Positions 15,183 to 23,482 of a stretch of 30,573 bases of DNA are shown in pieces (positions within the stretch are counted from its first letter, which is position 1; each line of letters starts with the position of its first letter). The stretch spans positions 1 through 30,573 of the forward strand of contig JBMNSJ010000022.1 in assembly GCA_050945135.1 (NCBI GenBank). Reading direction: 5' to 3'. A program made the translations under genes and the position numbers. This DNA comes from WRIS01 sp050945135. Its GTDB lineage: Bacteria > Actinomycetota > Coriobacteriia > Coriobacteriales > Eggerthellaceae. The notes under the pieces were generated by a model, which had not been told where the DNA came from, ran no database searches, and saw nothing but the letters and a program-made list of their open reading frames with translations.

Positions 15183-18100
15183 CTATTCCACGCTTTTGAG
15201 GGCTTCGACCATGTTTATATCGTCGAGTACGCGGTTAGTCATGAGGTTTACGATGAGGGTAAAGCTAAACGATATCACTCCTGCAAAAAGATAGCTTAAC
15301 GGCGCAATGGTGAGCTCGAAATTAATCGACGGCATCTGTAGAGCCGCAAGAATGAGCCAGGTCAACCCATAGCCAAGAGGCATTCCGCAGATTACGCTAA
15401 TGAGGGTAAGGATAAGGGTTTCTTTGTTCACATAGGAATGTACTTCTTTGTCGTAGAAACCGAGTACCTTTATGGTTGCAATCTCGCGCATGCGCTCTGA
15501 AATATTGGTTGAGCAAAGCGTAAACAACACCACAAAAGCCAAGCCAGCCGCAAGAACAACCAGCAAATAGATTACGTAGTTCAGCACCACAAAATCATTG
15601 GCGAACTGATCTTCAAGCCCAGCTGTGCTAACCGAGGACATGACGAAATCTTCATCGAGCATGCTTTCTGCGTACGCAATATGATCCCCCGCCGATTCTT
15701 TTAGGTGCACATACATAGTATTAGGTTCATAGGCATCAAAGAGCTCTTCATAGAGTGCCTGCGAGATAAAAATGTTGTTGCCCAAATAGTTTTTTACCAC
15801 GCTGCTCGTTGTTGCCGTCGCCCGGTCAAGCTGCAAATTCTGAATGGTGAACTCTTCGCCTTCGTCTATATGCAACAACTCAGCGGCATTTTGGGTTAAG
15901 AGAACGCCCTCGTCAGGAAGCTTAGTTTCTACACCCTTCGTGTTGAGAATATGGATGTAGGGCTCGATTGATTCTCCCTCGGGAATCACTATCATCTGAA
16001 CCGTCTCTGATTCGCCTTCAGCGTTAATGATTTTCACGCTGTCTAGCTGAACATTGAGATAGTCTGCAATATTTTTATCATCGGCAATAAGTTCGTTTAG
16101 TTTGTCGTTATCATCGGGGTTCGCGACCACCATCATGTCGTAGCTATAGATTTCGTCGTACTGCTTGGGCTTCATCTCGGTCACAGAATCGCGAATCGCA
16201 AAACCGGCGAGCACAAGCGCAGTACACCCCGCAATACCAATAAGCGTCATGAAGAAGCGCTTCTTATATCGGAAAAGATTTCTTGCCGCCACTTTGTTTA
16301 GGAATTTTAGATTGTTCCACACAAAGGGAATACGCTCAAGGAAGATTCGTGCACCCTGGCGTGGAGCTTTTGGTCTCATTAGCGCAGCAGGGGTTTCCTT
16401 GAGCTCGTTTTTGCATGCCAAGCCAGTTGCTGCAAGAATACTCAAAATGAAAATCATGGAGCCGAACAAGCCGTAGGCCACATCAAAATACAGTGGCACG
16501 TTGGGAATGGTATAAATTACTGAAAGAATATCGAGCAACATGAGGGGCAGAGCGAAAAAACCAATGAGACTGCCCAAAACAGAGCCGAGAACCGAAGCAA
16601 TAATGGCATACACCAAGTACTTACGAGCGATGATGCCATTGCCAAAGCCCAAGGCTTTGTAGGTGCCAATAAGGCCGCGCTCTTCTTCAACCATGCGAGT
16701 CATCGTAGTCAGACTGATAAGAACAGCCACCACAAGGAAAAGGATGGGGAAAGCGGTGCCGATGGCCTGGATGGATGAAATATCGCTATCGAGATCAGAA
16801 AAGCTATCAAGCGATGAGCGATCTTGCACGTACCATTGGGTCATCTCGATATCGTTGAGCTCGGCATAGGCATCGGCTATCTTCTCTTCTGCATCAAGCT
16901 TTTCACTGAGATAGCTTTGCTCGTTTTCTGCGAGCTCGGCTTCGCCTTTTTCTAAGTCGATTTTGTTTTGCGCGATAGTCTGTTTGCTGGATTCGATTTG
17001 AGCACGACCGTCAATAAGCTTTTGTTCGTTTGCGGCAAGTTCTGTTTCAGCAGCATCCATTTGCGCCCTGGCTTCTGCCTTTTTTGCCTCAAAAGCTGAA
17101 CGTTGAGCACTCAGCTCTGTCTGTCCCGCTTGAATCGTGCCAAGAGCCATCGCGGCTTTGATATAGTCGGAAGGATCCACAATGGGAGGCGTAAGCGAAG
17201 CGAGAGCTGTTGCAAGTGCTACCTGCGCCGATTGCGTGTCTCCGCCTTGCGCTGCCGCAGCAACAAGAGAATTCCAAGCCGGTTCGACTACAGGCCAATT
17301 TGCCCCCAAACCTGCTTTTATGCTTTCTGCTGCTCCAACAGCCTGGGCATACGCCGCATCAAGTTCACTTTGCTTCGTGTTAAAAGTGCTTTCAGCTTCA
17401 GTAAAACCTGCCTCGGCTTTACTTCTTTGCGAAGCGAGCTGCTGCTTTCCATCGGAAATCTTTTGCCAATTACTATTGAGCTCTTGTTCGTTTCTTAGGA
17501 GCTCGGCTTCACCATCGCTAAGCTTTATCTTGTTTTCGCTAAGCGTCGTTTTCGCATCATTGATTTCTTTTTCCGCTTTTGCGAACTCCTCATTCATGGT
17601 GTTCGCGGCATCATCAATCTTTTCACGCGCCTCATTTATGATGGAGTCGTAACGCGCAGTTTCGCGCTGCACTTTGATTTTTCCTTCAATCTCCGACACA
17701 ACGAGGGCGACTTTTTCTTCATATTCATCGGAGTAACAATCCAACTGAGACAGATCTTTCAAGCACAGATAAACGGCTGTATAAACTTCTGTATCCACGT
17801 CGTGTTCGGTAATGTAAAAGCTGTAATCCGATGTTGCAGCTGATCGAAAAGCCGCGGTTCCCTCGGTGCTCGACACATCCATCGGGTCTATCACGAGCGC
17901 AGTAATCGTGAAATCGTTTCGTGTAAAGGTGGGGCTTTCTTCTTCCTCTTCGACTACAGGATCGGTTTCAGAATCAGCTTCAGTTTCTCCCTCATCACTT
18001 TCTTCGTCAAAAATCTCAGTAATAGTAATCGTATCGCCGAGCTTCTTTCCTGATTCGTCTAGATATTTTTGCGTGACAGCAATCTGTCCGCTTTTTGAAG

Positions 18101-18476
18101 GAAGCTCGCCCTCAACTACATAGGGCTCGTTTATTCCCTCTTTCGCTAACACCACCATGTCGGCGCTGTGATTTTGCCCGTTTTCGACGAGGTCAACGCT
18201 TTCCGAATACCCTCCCGAAGCGCGTTCAACCTCGTCGAGTTTCGAGAGCACATCGATATCTTCATCGGTCAGACCAAGCGTTGACTGAATGCGAATATCA
18301 AACAGGTTTTGCTGGTCGAAGAAGCTGTCTGCCCCAATGTACATATCCTTACATGCGGCGTTGATCCCCACAAAAGCCGTGAGCCCCAGCATGGTTATTG
18401 CTATAAGAGCAAGTAGTCGCTTGAGGTTTTTACGGATGGTTCGCAGTATGTCTTTCGTGTACGCGCGCAAGGACAC
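15183..18476 (-). CDS. FtsX-type ABC exporter permease with long coiled-coil ectodomain
   Basis: A membrane protein of 1097 residues, the permease of a MacB/BceB-like ABC system. One N-terminal helix (about 19-42) is followed by an extracellular domain. That domain contains an acidic stretch rich in Glu/Asp and a long Ala/Glu/Lys-rich coiled coil (about 275-545). Two FtsX domains follow: the first (about 575-690) has MVEEERGLIGTYKALGFG, the second (about 950-1090) has ISERMREIATIKVLGFYDKE. The GTG start abuts the ATPase stop with no gap. An in-frame TTG six bases further on has better spacing to GGTAGG. Export of lipid, peptide or drug, or mechanotransmission, are all possible. Confidence 0.85.
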   Translation of the reverse strand: MSLRAYTKDILRTIRKNLKRLLALIAITMLGLTAFVGINAACKDMYIGADSFFDQQNLFDIRIQSTLGLTDEDIDVLSKLDEVERASGGYSESVDLVENGQNHSADMVVLAKEGINEPYVVEGELPSKSGQIAVTQKYLDESGKKLGDTITITEIFDEESDEGETEADSETDPVVEEEEESPTFTRNDFTITALVIDPMDVSSTEGTAAFRSAATSDYSFYITEHDVDTEVYTAVYLCLKDLSQLDCYSDEYEEKVALVVSEIEGKIKVQRETARYDSIINEAREKIDDAANTMNEEFAKAEKEINDAKTTLSENKIKLSDGEAELLRNEQELNSNWQKISDGKQQLASQRSKAEAGFTEAESTFNTKQSELDAAYAQAVGAAESIKAGLGANWPVVEPAWNSLVAAAAQGGDTQSAQVALATALASLTPPIVDPSDYIKAAMALGTIQAGQTELSAQRSAFEAKKAEARAQMDAAETELAANEQKLIDGRAQIESSKQTIAQNKIDLEKGEAELAENEQSYLSEKLDAEEKIADAYAELNDIEMTQWYVQDRSSLDSFSDLDSDISSIQAIGTAFPILFLVVAVLISLTTMTRMVEEERGLIGTYKALGFGNGIIARKYLVYAIIASVLGSVLGSLIGFFALPLMLLDILSVIYTIPNVPLYFDVAYGLFGSMIFILSILAATGLACKNELKETPAALMRPKAPRQGARIFLERIPFVWNNLKFLNKVAARNLFRYKKRFFMTLIGIAGCTALVLAGFAIRDSVTEMKPKQYDEIYSYDMMVVANPDDNDKLNELIADDKNIADYLNVQLDSVKIINAEGESETVQMIVIPEGESIEPYIHILNTKGVETKLPDEGVLLTQNAAELLHIDEGEEFTIQNLQLDRATATTSSVVKNYLGNNIFISQALYEELFDAYEPNTMYVHLKESAGDHIAYAESMLDEDFVMSSVSTAGLEDQFANDFVVLNYVIYLLVVLAAGLAFVVLFTLCSTNISERMREIATIKVLGFYDKEVHSYVNKETLILTLISVICGMPLGYGLTWLILAALQMPSINFELTIAPLSYLFAGVISFSFTLIVNLMTNRVLDDINMVEALKSVE

Positions 18477-19178
18477 CTACCATTCGATTTCTGAGATAGG
18501 CGTAGGATTTGGATTGGTTTCGATGTCGACCGCTTTGCCGTTTCTAAAGTGAATGACCCGATCGGCCATGGGGGTTAAAGCCGAGTTGTGAGTGATGATT
18601 ACCACGGTAATTTTACCCTTGCGACACGTGTCTTGCAGCAGCTGCAAAATTTGCTTGCCCGTGTTGTAGTCGAGAGCTCCTGTGGGCTCATCGCACAGCA
18701 ATAGTTTGGGGTTTTTGGCGATTGCTCGAGCGATAGAAACGCGCTGTTGTTCGCCGCCCGAAAGCTGTGCCGGAAAATTGCCCACCCGATCTTCGAGACT
18801 TACGCGGCCTAATATGATTTTCGCATCCAAAGAGTTCTCGCAAATCTGCGAAGCCATTTCTACGTTTTCTAGGGCAGTCAGGTTTGGTACGAGGTTATAA
18901 AACTGAAAGACAAAGCCGATGTCGAGCCGACGATACCTTACAAGCTCGTTTTTGTTGTAGCTGCTGATGTCCTCGCCATCAACGAGTACGCGTCCGCCCG
19001 TTGCAGAATCCATCCCACCCAAAATATTCAGTGCTGTAGTTTTTCCCGCGCCCGAAGCTCCTACGATTACAGCGAGCTCGCCTTTTTCTATCTCGAAACT
19101 TGCTTCGTCAAGCGCAAGGATTCCCACACTTTCACCGTTATACTCTTTCACCACATGGTCAAATTCAATGTATGACAT
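18477..19178 (-). CDS. ABC exporter ATPase (MacB/LolD-like)
   Basis: A nucleotide-binding protein of 233 residues that powers the adjoining FtsX-type permease. Walker A is GASGAGKTT (40-48), the Q loop is FVFQFYNLVPNL, the signature is LSGGEQQR (139-146) and Walker B is LLLCDEP (159-165), followed by a D-loop GALD and the switch histidine in IITHN. Length and spacing are those of the LolD/MacB/SalX group. It is the first gene of the two-gene operon. A 20-bp dyad lies about 20 bases upstream of the start, between it and a divergent TetR gene, so TetR control is likely. Confidence 0.93.
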   Translation of the reverse strand: MSYIEFDHVVKEYNGESVGILALDEASFEIEKGELAVIVGASGAGKTTALNILGGMDSATGGRVLVDGEDISSYNKNELVRYRRLDIGFVFQFYNLVPNLTALENVEMASQICENSLDAKIILGRVSLEDRVGNFPAQLSGGEQQRVSIARAIAKNPKLLLCDEPTGALDYNTGKQILQLLQDTCRKGKITVVIITHNSALTPMADRVIHFRNGKAVDIETNPNPTPISEIEW

Positions 19179-19198
19179 CGCGACTCCTATTCCACCCT

Positions 19199-19218
19199 AC
19201 AGACACTGCAGTATCTGT
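19199..19218. promoter_or_regulatory. Probable TetR operator, 20-bp dyad
   Basis: ACAGACACTG and CAGTATCTGT form a 20-bp palindrome with one mismatch pair, centred on ACTGCAGT. It lies 20 bases upstream of the ABC ATPase start and about 215 bases upstream of the divergent TetR start. A smaller dyad CGACA/TGTCG lies at 19239-19254. Length and symmetry fit a TetR dimer site. Confidence 0.55.
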
Positions 19219-19432
19219 CTCTATAAACTCCCTCTAATCGACAACACTATGTCGGTTATCGAGCTATCTTTTGCGAAACGTGCAATACTGTATTATGCTT
19301 GATTTTGAGCATGACGCAAGCGGCATGACCTTCTATACAGGCCGTTTTCCGTCACTTGGCGAAAAAGTGTTGGAGAGTAACAAGAAACACATATCTGGCG
19401 GCACATTCCAAGCGTCAATTAGGGAGGTTCAG

Positions 19433-20014
19433 ATGCCAAACTCAGAAGATCGGCGAGTACGCATTACGAAGATGGCGATTCGCGATAGCCTCATCGAGCT
19501 CATGGAAGTTCATCCTATTTCGAAGATATCAGTTAAGCTTTTGTGCGAAACTGCCGATATAAATCGCAGCACCTTTTACGCACATTACAAAGATCAATAT
19601 GATCTTTTACGCTCTGTCCAACAAGAAATTGTGGTTGACGTTACCAAGCAAATTGCGCCGGCTCATCTTTCTGAAGTAAGCGATAGCGCTATTGCTGTAT
19701 TGGTGAAGGTACTAAACTATGGCCGCGATAATGCTCCTTTACTAAAAGTTCTTTTGAGTGAACACGGTGATTCGTCTTTCCAAGAAGAGCTTATGGAGCT
19801 CGCCCAAGAAAAGTTGATGGACGAATTCCTGAAAGGGGATCTTCTCTCCGCACATACAATCGAGTATTTGAAGCACTTCGCTCTTGGCGGCTTTTTAAAC
19901 ATCATGAGACTCTGGCTTGACAATAATTGCGCCGACGAACCCGAAATCGTAGCTGAACTCATGATGACCCTCATAGTTCAAGGAACGGCTGGTCTCGTGA
20001 ACCAATCCAAATAG
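19433..20014 (+). CDS. TetR/AcrR-family regulator
   Basis: A repressor of 193 residues. I choose ATG 19433 because AGGGAGG lies six bases upstream; the frame is open to 19271 without a better site. The N-terminal DNA-binding domain has the helix-turn-helix KISVKLLCETADINRSTF and the following YAHYKDQYDLL (about 30-60). The C-terminal helical domain (about 70-193) should bind an unknown ligand and form the dimer. It is divergent from the ABC exporter operon, a common layout for a local repressor, and the dyad at 19199-19218 is its likely target. A weak terminator (ACTCTA/TAGAGT, then GAGTTTT) lies at 20163-20184. Confidence 0.88.
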   Translation: MPNSEDRRVRITKMAIRDSLIELMEVHPISKISVKLLCETADINRSTFYAHYKDQYDLLRSVQQEIVVDVTKQIAPAHLSEVSDSAIAVLVKVLNYGRDNAPLLKVLLSEHGDSSFQEELMELAQEKLMDEFLKGDLLSAHTIEYLKHFALGGFLNIMRLWLDNNCADEPEIVAELMMTLIVQGTAGLVNQSK

Positions 20015-20040
20015 CGAATTGGCAACTTAGTTTTGGCAGT

Positions 20041-20136
20041 AGTAGCTTGGCAGCCTGGTGGCTTGAGATTGGCGGTTTGCAGCTTGACCTCGGTAGCTTG
20101 AGTTTGGCGGCTTGAGATTGGCAGCTGTAGCTTAAG
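20041..20136. repeat. Degenerate tandem GCTTGAG repeats
   Basis: Six variants of [AG]GCTT[GA]A/GG occur in about 95 bases. The 14-mer GGCTTGAGATTGGC occurs twice exactly (20060-20073 and 20109-20122). The block lies immediately before the parS site and has no open frame. Its role is unknown. Confidence 0.7.
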
Positions 20137-20141
20137 CCAAA

Positions 20142-20157
20142 TGTTTCACGTGAAACA
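20142..20157. promoter_or_regulatory. parS centromere site (ParB/Spo0J binding)
   Basis: TGTTTCACGTGAAACA is the textbook parS consensus with no mismatch, and the symmetry extends to a perfect 24-bp palindrome at 20138-20161. ParB loads at such sites and spreads, and SMC is recruited for chromosome segregation. In most bacteria parS sites cluster near the origin. It lies in an intergenic space between a TetR gene and a membrane-protein gene. No parA or parB is in the window. Confidence 0.92.
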
Positions 20158-20207
20158 TTTGAACTCTAAAATAGAGTGAGTTTTCCAACACTATGTCGTG
20201 ATTCCCT

Positions 20208-21434
20208 TTAGAACTGCATGCTGGCAAGCGGAAGTGCGATATTCCCCACAATCGCAAGTATCAAGATTGAGAAGAACATGAACCTGCCATACCTGTCGGC
20301 AAAGTTATCGTCATGCCAATGGAAGCGCTCTCTATTCAGCACCGTAATCGTGATGGTTCCGGCAAGCACAATGAAGATTCCCCAAATATTGCCGTACTCA
20401 AGCAATCCGAGCGTGAGCGCCTCGGGCAAGAGACTTGCGCCAATCATAATGTTTCCTACCGCACCAAAAAGCGTTGCGGGAATCATGGAGAACACATCAA
20501 CCCTGTGTCTCGTGGCTACAAAAAGCATGATGAGAACCCAAAGCGTAGTACCCCATAAGGCAATGAAGCACTTCACGTAAAGGCCGATGCCCGAACGATT
20601 GATCTCGATCTCATCCATAAATTCGCTCGTTAGCTTTACCGAGCCCTCCGGAATAATTGGATTGTCATGATTGTCCTGATAGGCATAATACTTAATGTCT
20701 GAGGTCATCCGCGAAATATCGTAACCAACAATGTTGATATTTTTGTTTACGCTATCGACATCGCTGCTCTGGCGCAGAATAACATCAGTGATGTCATAGT
20801 TTGGCTCAATGTAGGACCTGATGATATGGTTTTCGAGAGGGAATCGCGGCGTATGGAAGGTTTGCGAAACCTTTACGTCAACCCTAAACTTCTGATAATG
20901 AACGCCGTCATCGGTAACAACATCCTCGAGAACGTTCATGCGATTTATTATGCCGTTGTAAAATATGAACCCATCGTCGGTGAAATCAATTGGTGCGTCA
21001 CCTTCCCACTTAAACCACACCAACCATACAGCCTCATAATAGCTGTCAGCCATGTTAACTTCTTTGAGGTTTTCGAGATAAGTTCCGCAGAGGACTTCAG
21101 TTGCGCCACCAGCGCTTGCTTTAGCTTCAACCTCTTGAACCACTTGCTCGTCAGATTTCTTATACTCTTCCCAGCGAGTGTCTACGTTCTCACGATCTTC
21201 CATAAGCTGAAAGCAGGTGAGACCCAAGAATATGACGCCTAAAACCCAGGTAAACAATAGCGAAAGAACTACTTTCAGAACTCGCGAAGACCTCTTTTTG
21301 TGCTGAGTTTGATCTTCTTCAGACGTTTCTGCTTCGCGATCTTCTTGACCAAACACTGTCATAGACTCGCGCTCTTCTTCTCTATTGTCTTGCGTTACAG
21401 ACGAAGCTTCTTCGCCTGATTTTTCACCCTGCAT
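20208..21434 (-). CDS. Membrane protein with large ectodomain; possible pentameric-channel-like fold
   Basis: I do not recognise this family with certainty. I place the start at ATG 21434, with GGGAG nine bases upstream; TTG 21491 adds 19 residues without a ribosome site. Numbered from that longer form, an acidic cytoplasmic tail (about 1-68) precedes one helix (71-95). An extracytoplasmic, beta-rich domain follows (about 96-300), then four helices (about 303-326, 332-355, 365-385 and 401-423). One beta domain plus four helices is the plan of pentameric ligand-gated channels. YEAVWLVWFKWEGDAP and FHTPRFPLENH recall their WxD and FPxD motifs. The extra N-terminal helix is not typical. DUF4436-type proteins are an alternative. 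It stands alone, downstream of the flavoprotein gene. Confidence 0.6.
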   Translation of the reverse strand: MQGEKSGEEASSVTQDNREEERESMTVFGQEDREAETSEEDQTQHKKRSSRVLKVVLSLLFTWVLGVIFLGLTCFQLMEDRENVDTRWEEYKKSDEQVVQEVEAKASAGGATEVLCGTYLENLKEVNMADSYYEAVWLVWFKWEGDAPIDFTDDGFIFYNGIINRMNVLEDVVTDDGVHYQKFRVDVKVSQTFHTPRFPLENHIIRSYIEPNYDITDVILRQSSDVDSVNKNINIVGYDISRMTSDIKYYAYQDNHDNPIIPEGSVKLTSEFMDEIEINRSGIGLYVKCFIALWGTTLWVLIMLFVATRHRVDVFSMIPATLFGAVGNIMIGASLLPEALTLGLLEYGNIWGIFIVLAGTITITVLNRERFHWHDDNFADRYGRFMFFSILILAIVGNIALPLASMQF

Positions 21435-21545
21435 ATTTCCTAGCTCCCACAGAATCTCGTAATCTCGATTGATTTCTACCCTTTTCGTCAAAATGACGTT
21501 AGGTGACTATAAGACTTCTCTACCCAAATGAACACCTTTCGTTTC

Positions 21546-21581
21546 TAGCTTTTATCCCGAAAGGTTAACTCCGAATAGATT
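21546..21581. repeat. 36-bp direct repeat, left copy
   Basis: An exact copy of 23484-23519, beginning TAGCTTTTATCCCG and ending CGAATAGATT. The right copy encodes the last 11 residues and stop of the CmpB-type gene (IYSELTFRDKS). This copy is a detached gene end, 100 bases downstream of the flavoprotein stop. The pair brackets the flavoprotein gene. Confidence 0.95.
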
Positions 21582-21613
21582 AACGTGGTCCAAAAATCCT
21601 TTGTACTACGACG

Positions 21614-21643
21614 AAACGGGCTGCCGCTTTTGACAACCCGTTT
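21614..21643 (-). terminator. Possible terminator of the flavoprotein gene
   Basis: AAACGGG (21614-21620) and CCCGTTT (21637-21643) form a 7-bp stem with a few more inner pairs, about 40 bases after the flavoprotein stop on the minus strand. No long T run follows, so the call is weak. Confidence 0.4.
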
Positions 21644-21680
21644 CACCAGAAACGTTCTTACAAGACTCTATTCAAGCGCT

Positions 21681-23363
21681 TTAAATCGTAATCTTCTCTC
21701 CCTTTGCGAGAGCCTCGCCCAAAACGCGACCGAAGGTGATTGCGCGTCCATGGCTCACTCCAGGTGTAAGAAGCGGATAATCATCTGCGAAGAAGTTACC
21801 ACAGGTATTGCCCGCAGCGTATAGGCCCTCAATCGGAACATCATCTGCAGTACAAATCTGCAATTGATCATTACAGTTCAATCCGAAAGGCACCGTCAAA
21901 GGAATGGCAGGAACATGACTTGCATAAAATGGCGGTGTCTCAATACTGGACTTCATCCATTTATCGTCTTTGAGGAAATCAGAATCTTTACCCAACGCAC
22001 AAAGTTCGTTGTAGCGCGTGATGGTTGCTTTAAACTGCTCGACGTCTTCGATTCCAAGCTGATCTGCCAAATCTTCAAGCGTGTCTGCTTTCCACAGAGT
22101 GCCTGCTTTGATTTCTTCTTCCATCTTTCCGGCAGTCTCGTCATCAATGACGCTGCCCCAGTTTGATCCGCCTTCGCCCATCATGGCTTTAATCTTACTT
22201 TCATATTCACCATCAAAGATTGACCAAGCTACTCCGCCAGGCTGCACCATGCGAGCATTCGAGGTTGCAACCTCGTTTGGAGTCTCATTCGTGAAACGCT
22301 TTCCGTCGCGATTTACCATAAGCCAGCCGATGTCTTTTTGACACAACACCTGCCCGCCTACTGCATGAATCATTGGTCCAGCAGGTCCATGTTGAACAGC
22401 TGCACCTGCCCATAAAGCCATCTTGTGCCCAGTTCCATCATTCATTCCCTCAGGAATATATGCACTTGCATCAGCGCGCAAAACGATAGGAGCCCATGCG
22501 CGCAGCATCTCTTCGTTGCCGCCAATATCGCCTGTACAGAGCACAACTCCCTTGCTCGCATTGTACTGGACATAAGCACCGTCTTCGTTTTCCGCGATAA
22601 CGCCCGTTACTTTTCCGCTATCATCCACAACGAGCTGCTGAGCCATAGTGTTGTACACGAACTCGGCACCGTTGTCGGTAGCTTGCTTGATAAGAGCGTC
22701 TCCCACAAGATTGTTTGCCCAACGACCATCTGGCAAAGTCATGCTTGCTTCTGCCGTTCCCGCAGGTGTCCACGAATGAGCTGTTTGATACTGACGATAG
22801 AACAGCTCAGCATCTTCGAGGTCTCCTCGCGTTCCAGTTCCGCGAACCACATCACAACCGTTCTCGGTCATAAGGTCGATAAGGTCATCGAATACAGGAC
22901 CCGATTTATAAATCCATAACTTGAAAAGATTCTGGTTGATCTGCATAGCGTTCCACTGTGCCGAATACTTCAACAGCTCGGCAGGATCAATATTGATGCC
23001 TTGCTCTTTTTGGAATTTGGTTCCAACAGCACCGTTGTCAGCGCCACGCACTTGATACTTTTCAGTACGCTCGAGCACAATAACTTTTGCCCCGTGAAAA
23101 GCCGCAGAAGAACCCGTGTTGATGCCTGCCATTCCTGCCCCGACAACAACAATTTCTGCATCAACGGTTTCGCTGACATTAGTAATCGGATCGGGCGCTG
23201 TTTCCCAAGACCACTTGCCTTCACTTGCCGCAGACGAGCTGCTGGAGCTCGAGCTCGAGGAGCCCGAAGAACACCCGGCCACTCCTACTCCTGCTGCAGC
23301 TATTCCTGCCACACCTACCCCAGCAAGGAACTGCCTTCTTGATACACCTGTGTTTTCACTCAT
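21681..23363 (-). CDS. TAT-exported FAD reductase lipoprotein (fumarate reductase/FrdA-like)
   Basis: An exported flavoprotein of 560 residues. The N-terminus has a twin-arginine signal SRRQFLAG (8-15), a hydrophobic stretch and the lipobox VAGC with Cys31. A poly-serine linker (32-44) follows. The FAD domain begins with VVVGAGMAGINTGSSAA (about 72-88); the capping and C-terminal parts end with the FAD-binding GLYAAGNTCGNFFADDYP and the GRAITFGR segment. The ATG is preceded by AGGAGGG. Members reduce fumarate, urocanate or other enoates as respiratory acceptors at the cell surface. This family is strongly expanded in Eggerthellaceae. No haem or FMN domain and no cytochrome gene is adjacent, so the electron donor is unknown. 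The gene is bracketed by a 36-bp direct repeat. Confidence 0.9.
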   Translation of the reverse strand: MSENTGVSRRQFLAGVGVAGIAAAGVGVAGCSSGSSSSSSSSSSAASEGKWSWETAPDPITNVSETVDAEIVVVGAGMAGINTGSSAAFHGAKVIVLERTEKYQVRGADNGAVGTKFQKEQGINIDPAELLKYSAQWNAMQINQNLFKLWIYKSGPVFDDLIDLMTENGCDVVRGTGTRGDLEDAELFYRQYQTAHSWTPAGTAEASMTLPDGRWANNLVGDALIKQATDNGAEFVYNTMAQQLVVDDSGKVTGVIAENEDGAYVQYNASKGVVLCTGDIGGNEEMLRAWAPIVLRADASAYIPEGMNDGTGHKMALWAGAAVQHGPAGPMIHAVGGQVLCQKDIGWLMVNRDGKRFTNETPNEVATSNARMVQPGGVAWSIFDGEYESKIKAMMGEGGSNWGSVIDDETAGKMEEEIKAGTLWKADTLEDLADQLGIEDVEQFKATITRYNELCALGKDSDFLKDDKWMKSSIETPPFYASHVPAIPLTVPFGLNCNDQLQICTADDVPIEGLYAAGNTCGNFFADDYPLLTPGVSHGRAITFGRVLGEALAKGEKITI

Positions 23364-23482
23364 GATTTCCCTCCTATAGACGTAACGACTATATTCCCTT
23401 CAAAGAATAGGGTATCGCTTTCCTTAGGGGTTTGACATGGCTAAATACTCAGAACTAACGGTGGCAGGCTGCGTTTAGATAG

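Noticed and set aside
17103..17652. Plus-strand frames opposite the coiled-coil region of the ABC permease
   Set aside because: They come from biased codons of the Ala/Glu-rich coiled coil on the minus strand.
19242..20198. Shared 13-mer CAACACTATGTCG at 19242-19254 and 20186-20198
   Set aside because: Too short, with no further similarity around it; it may be chance.
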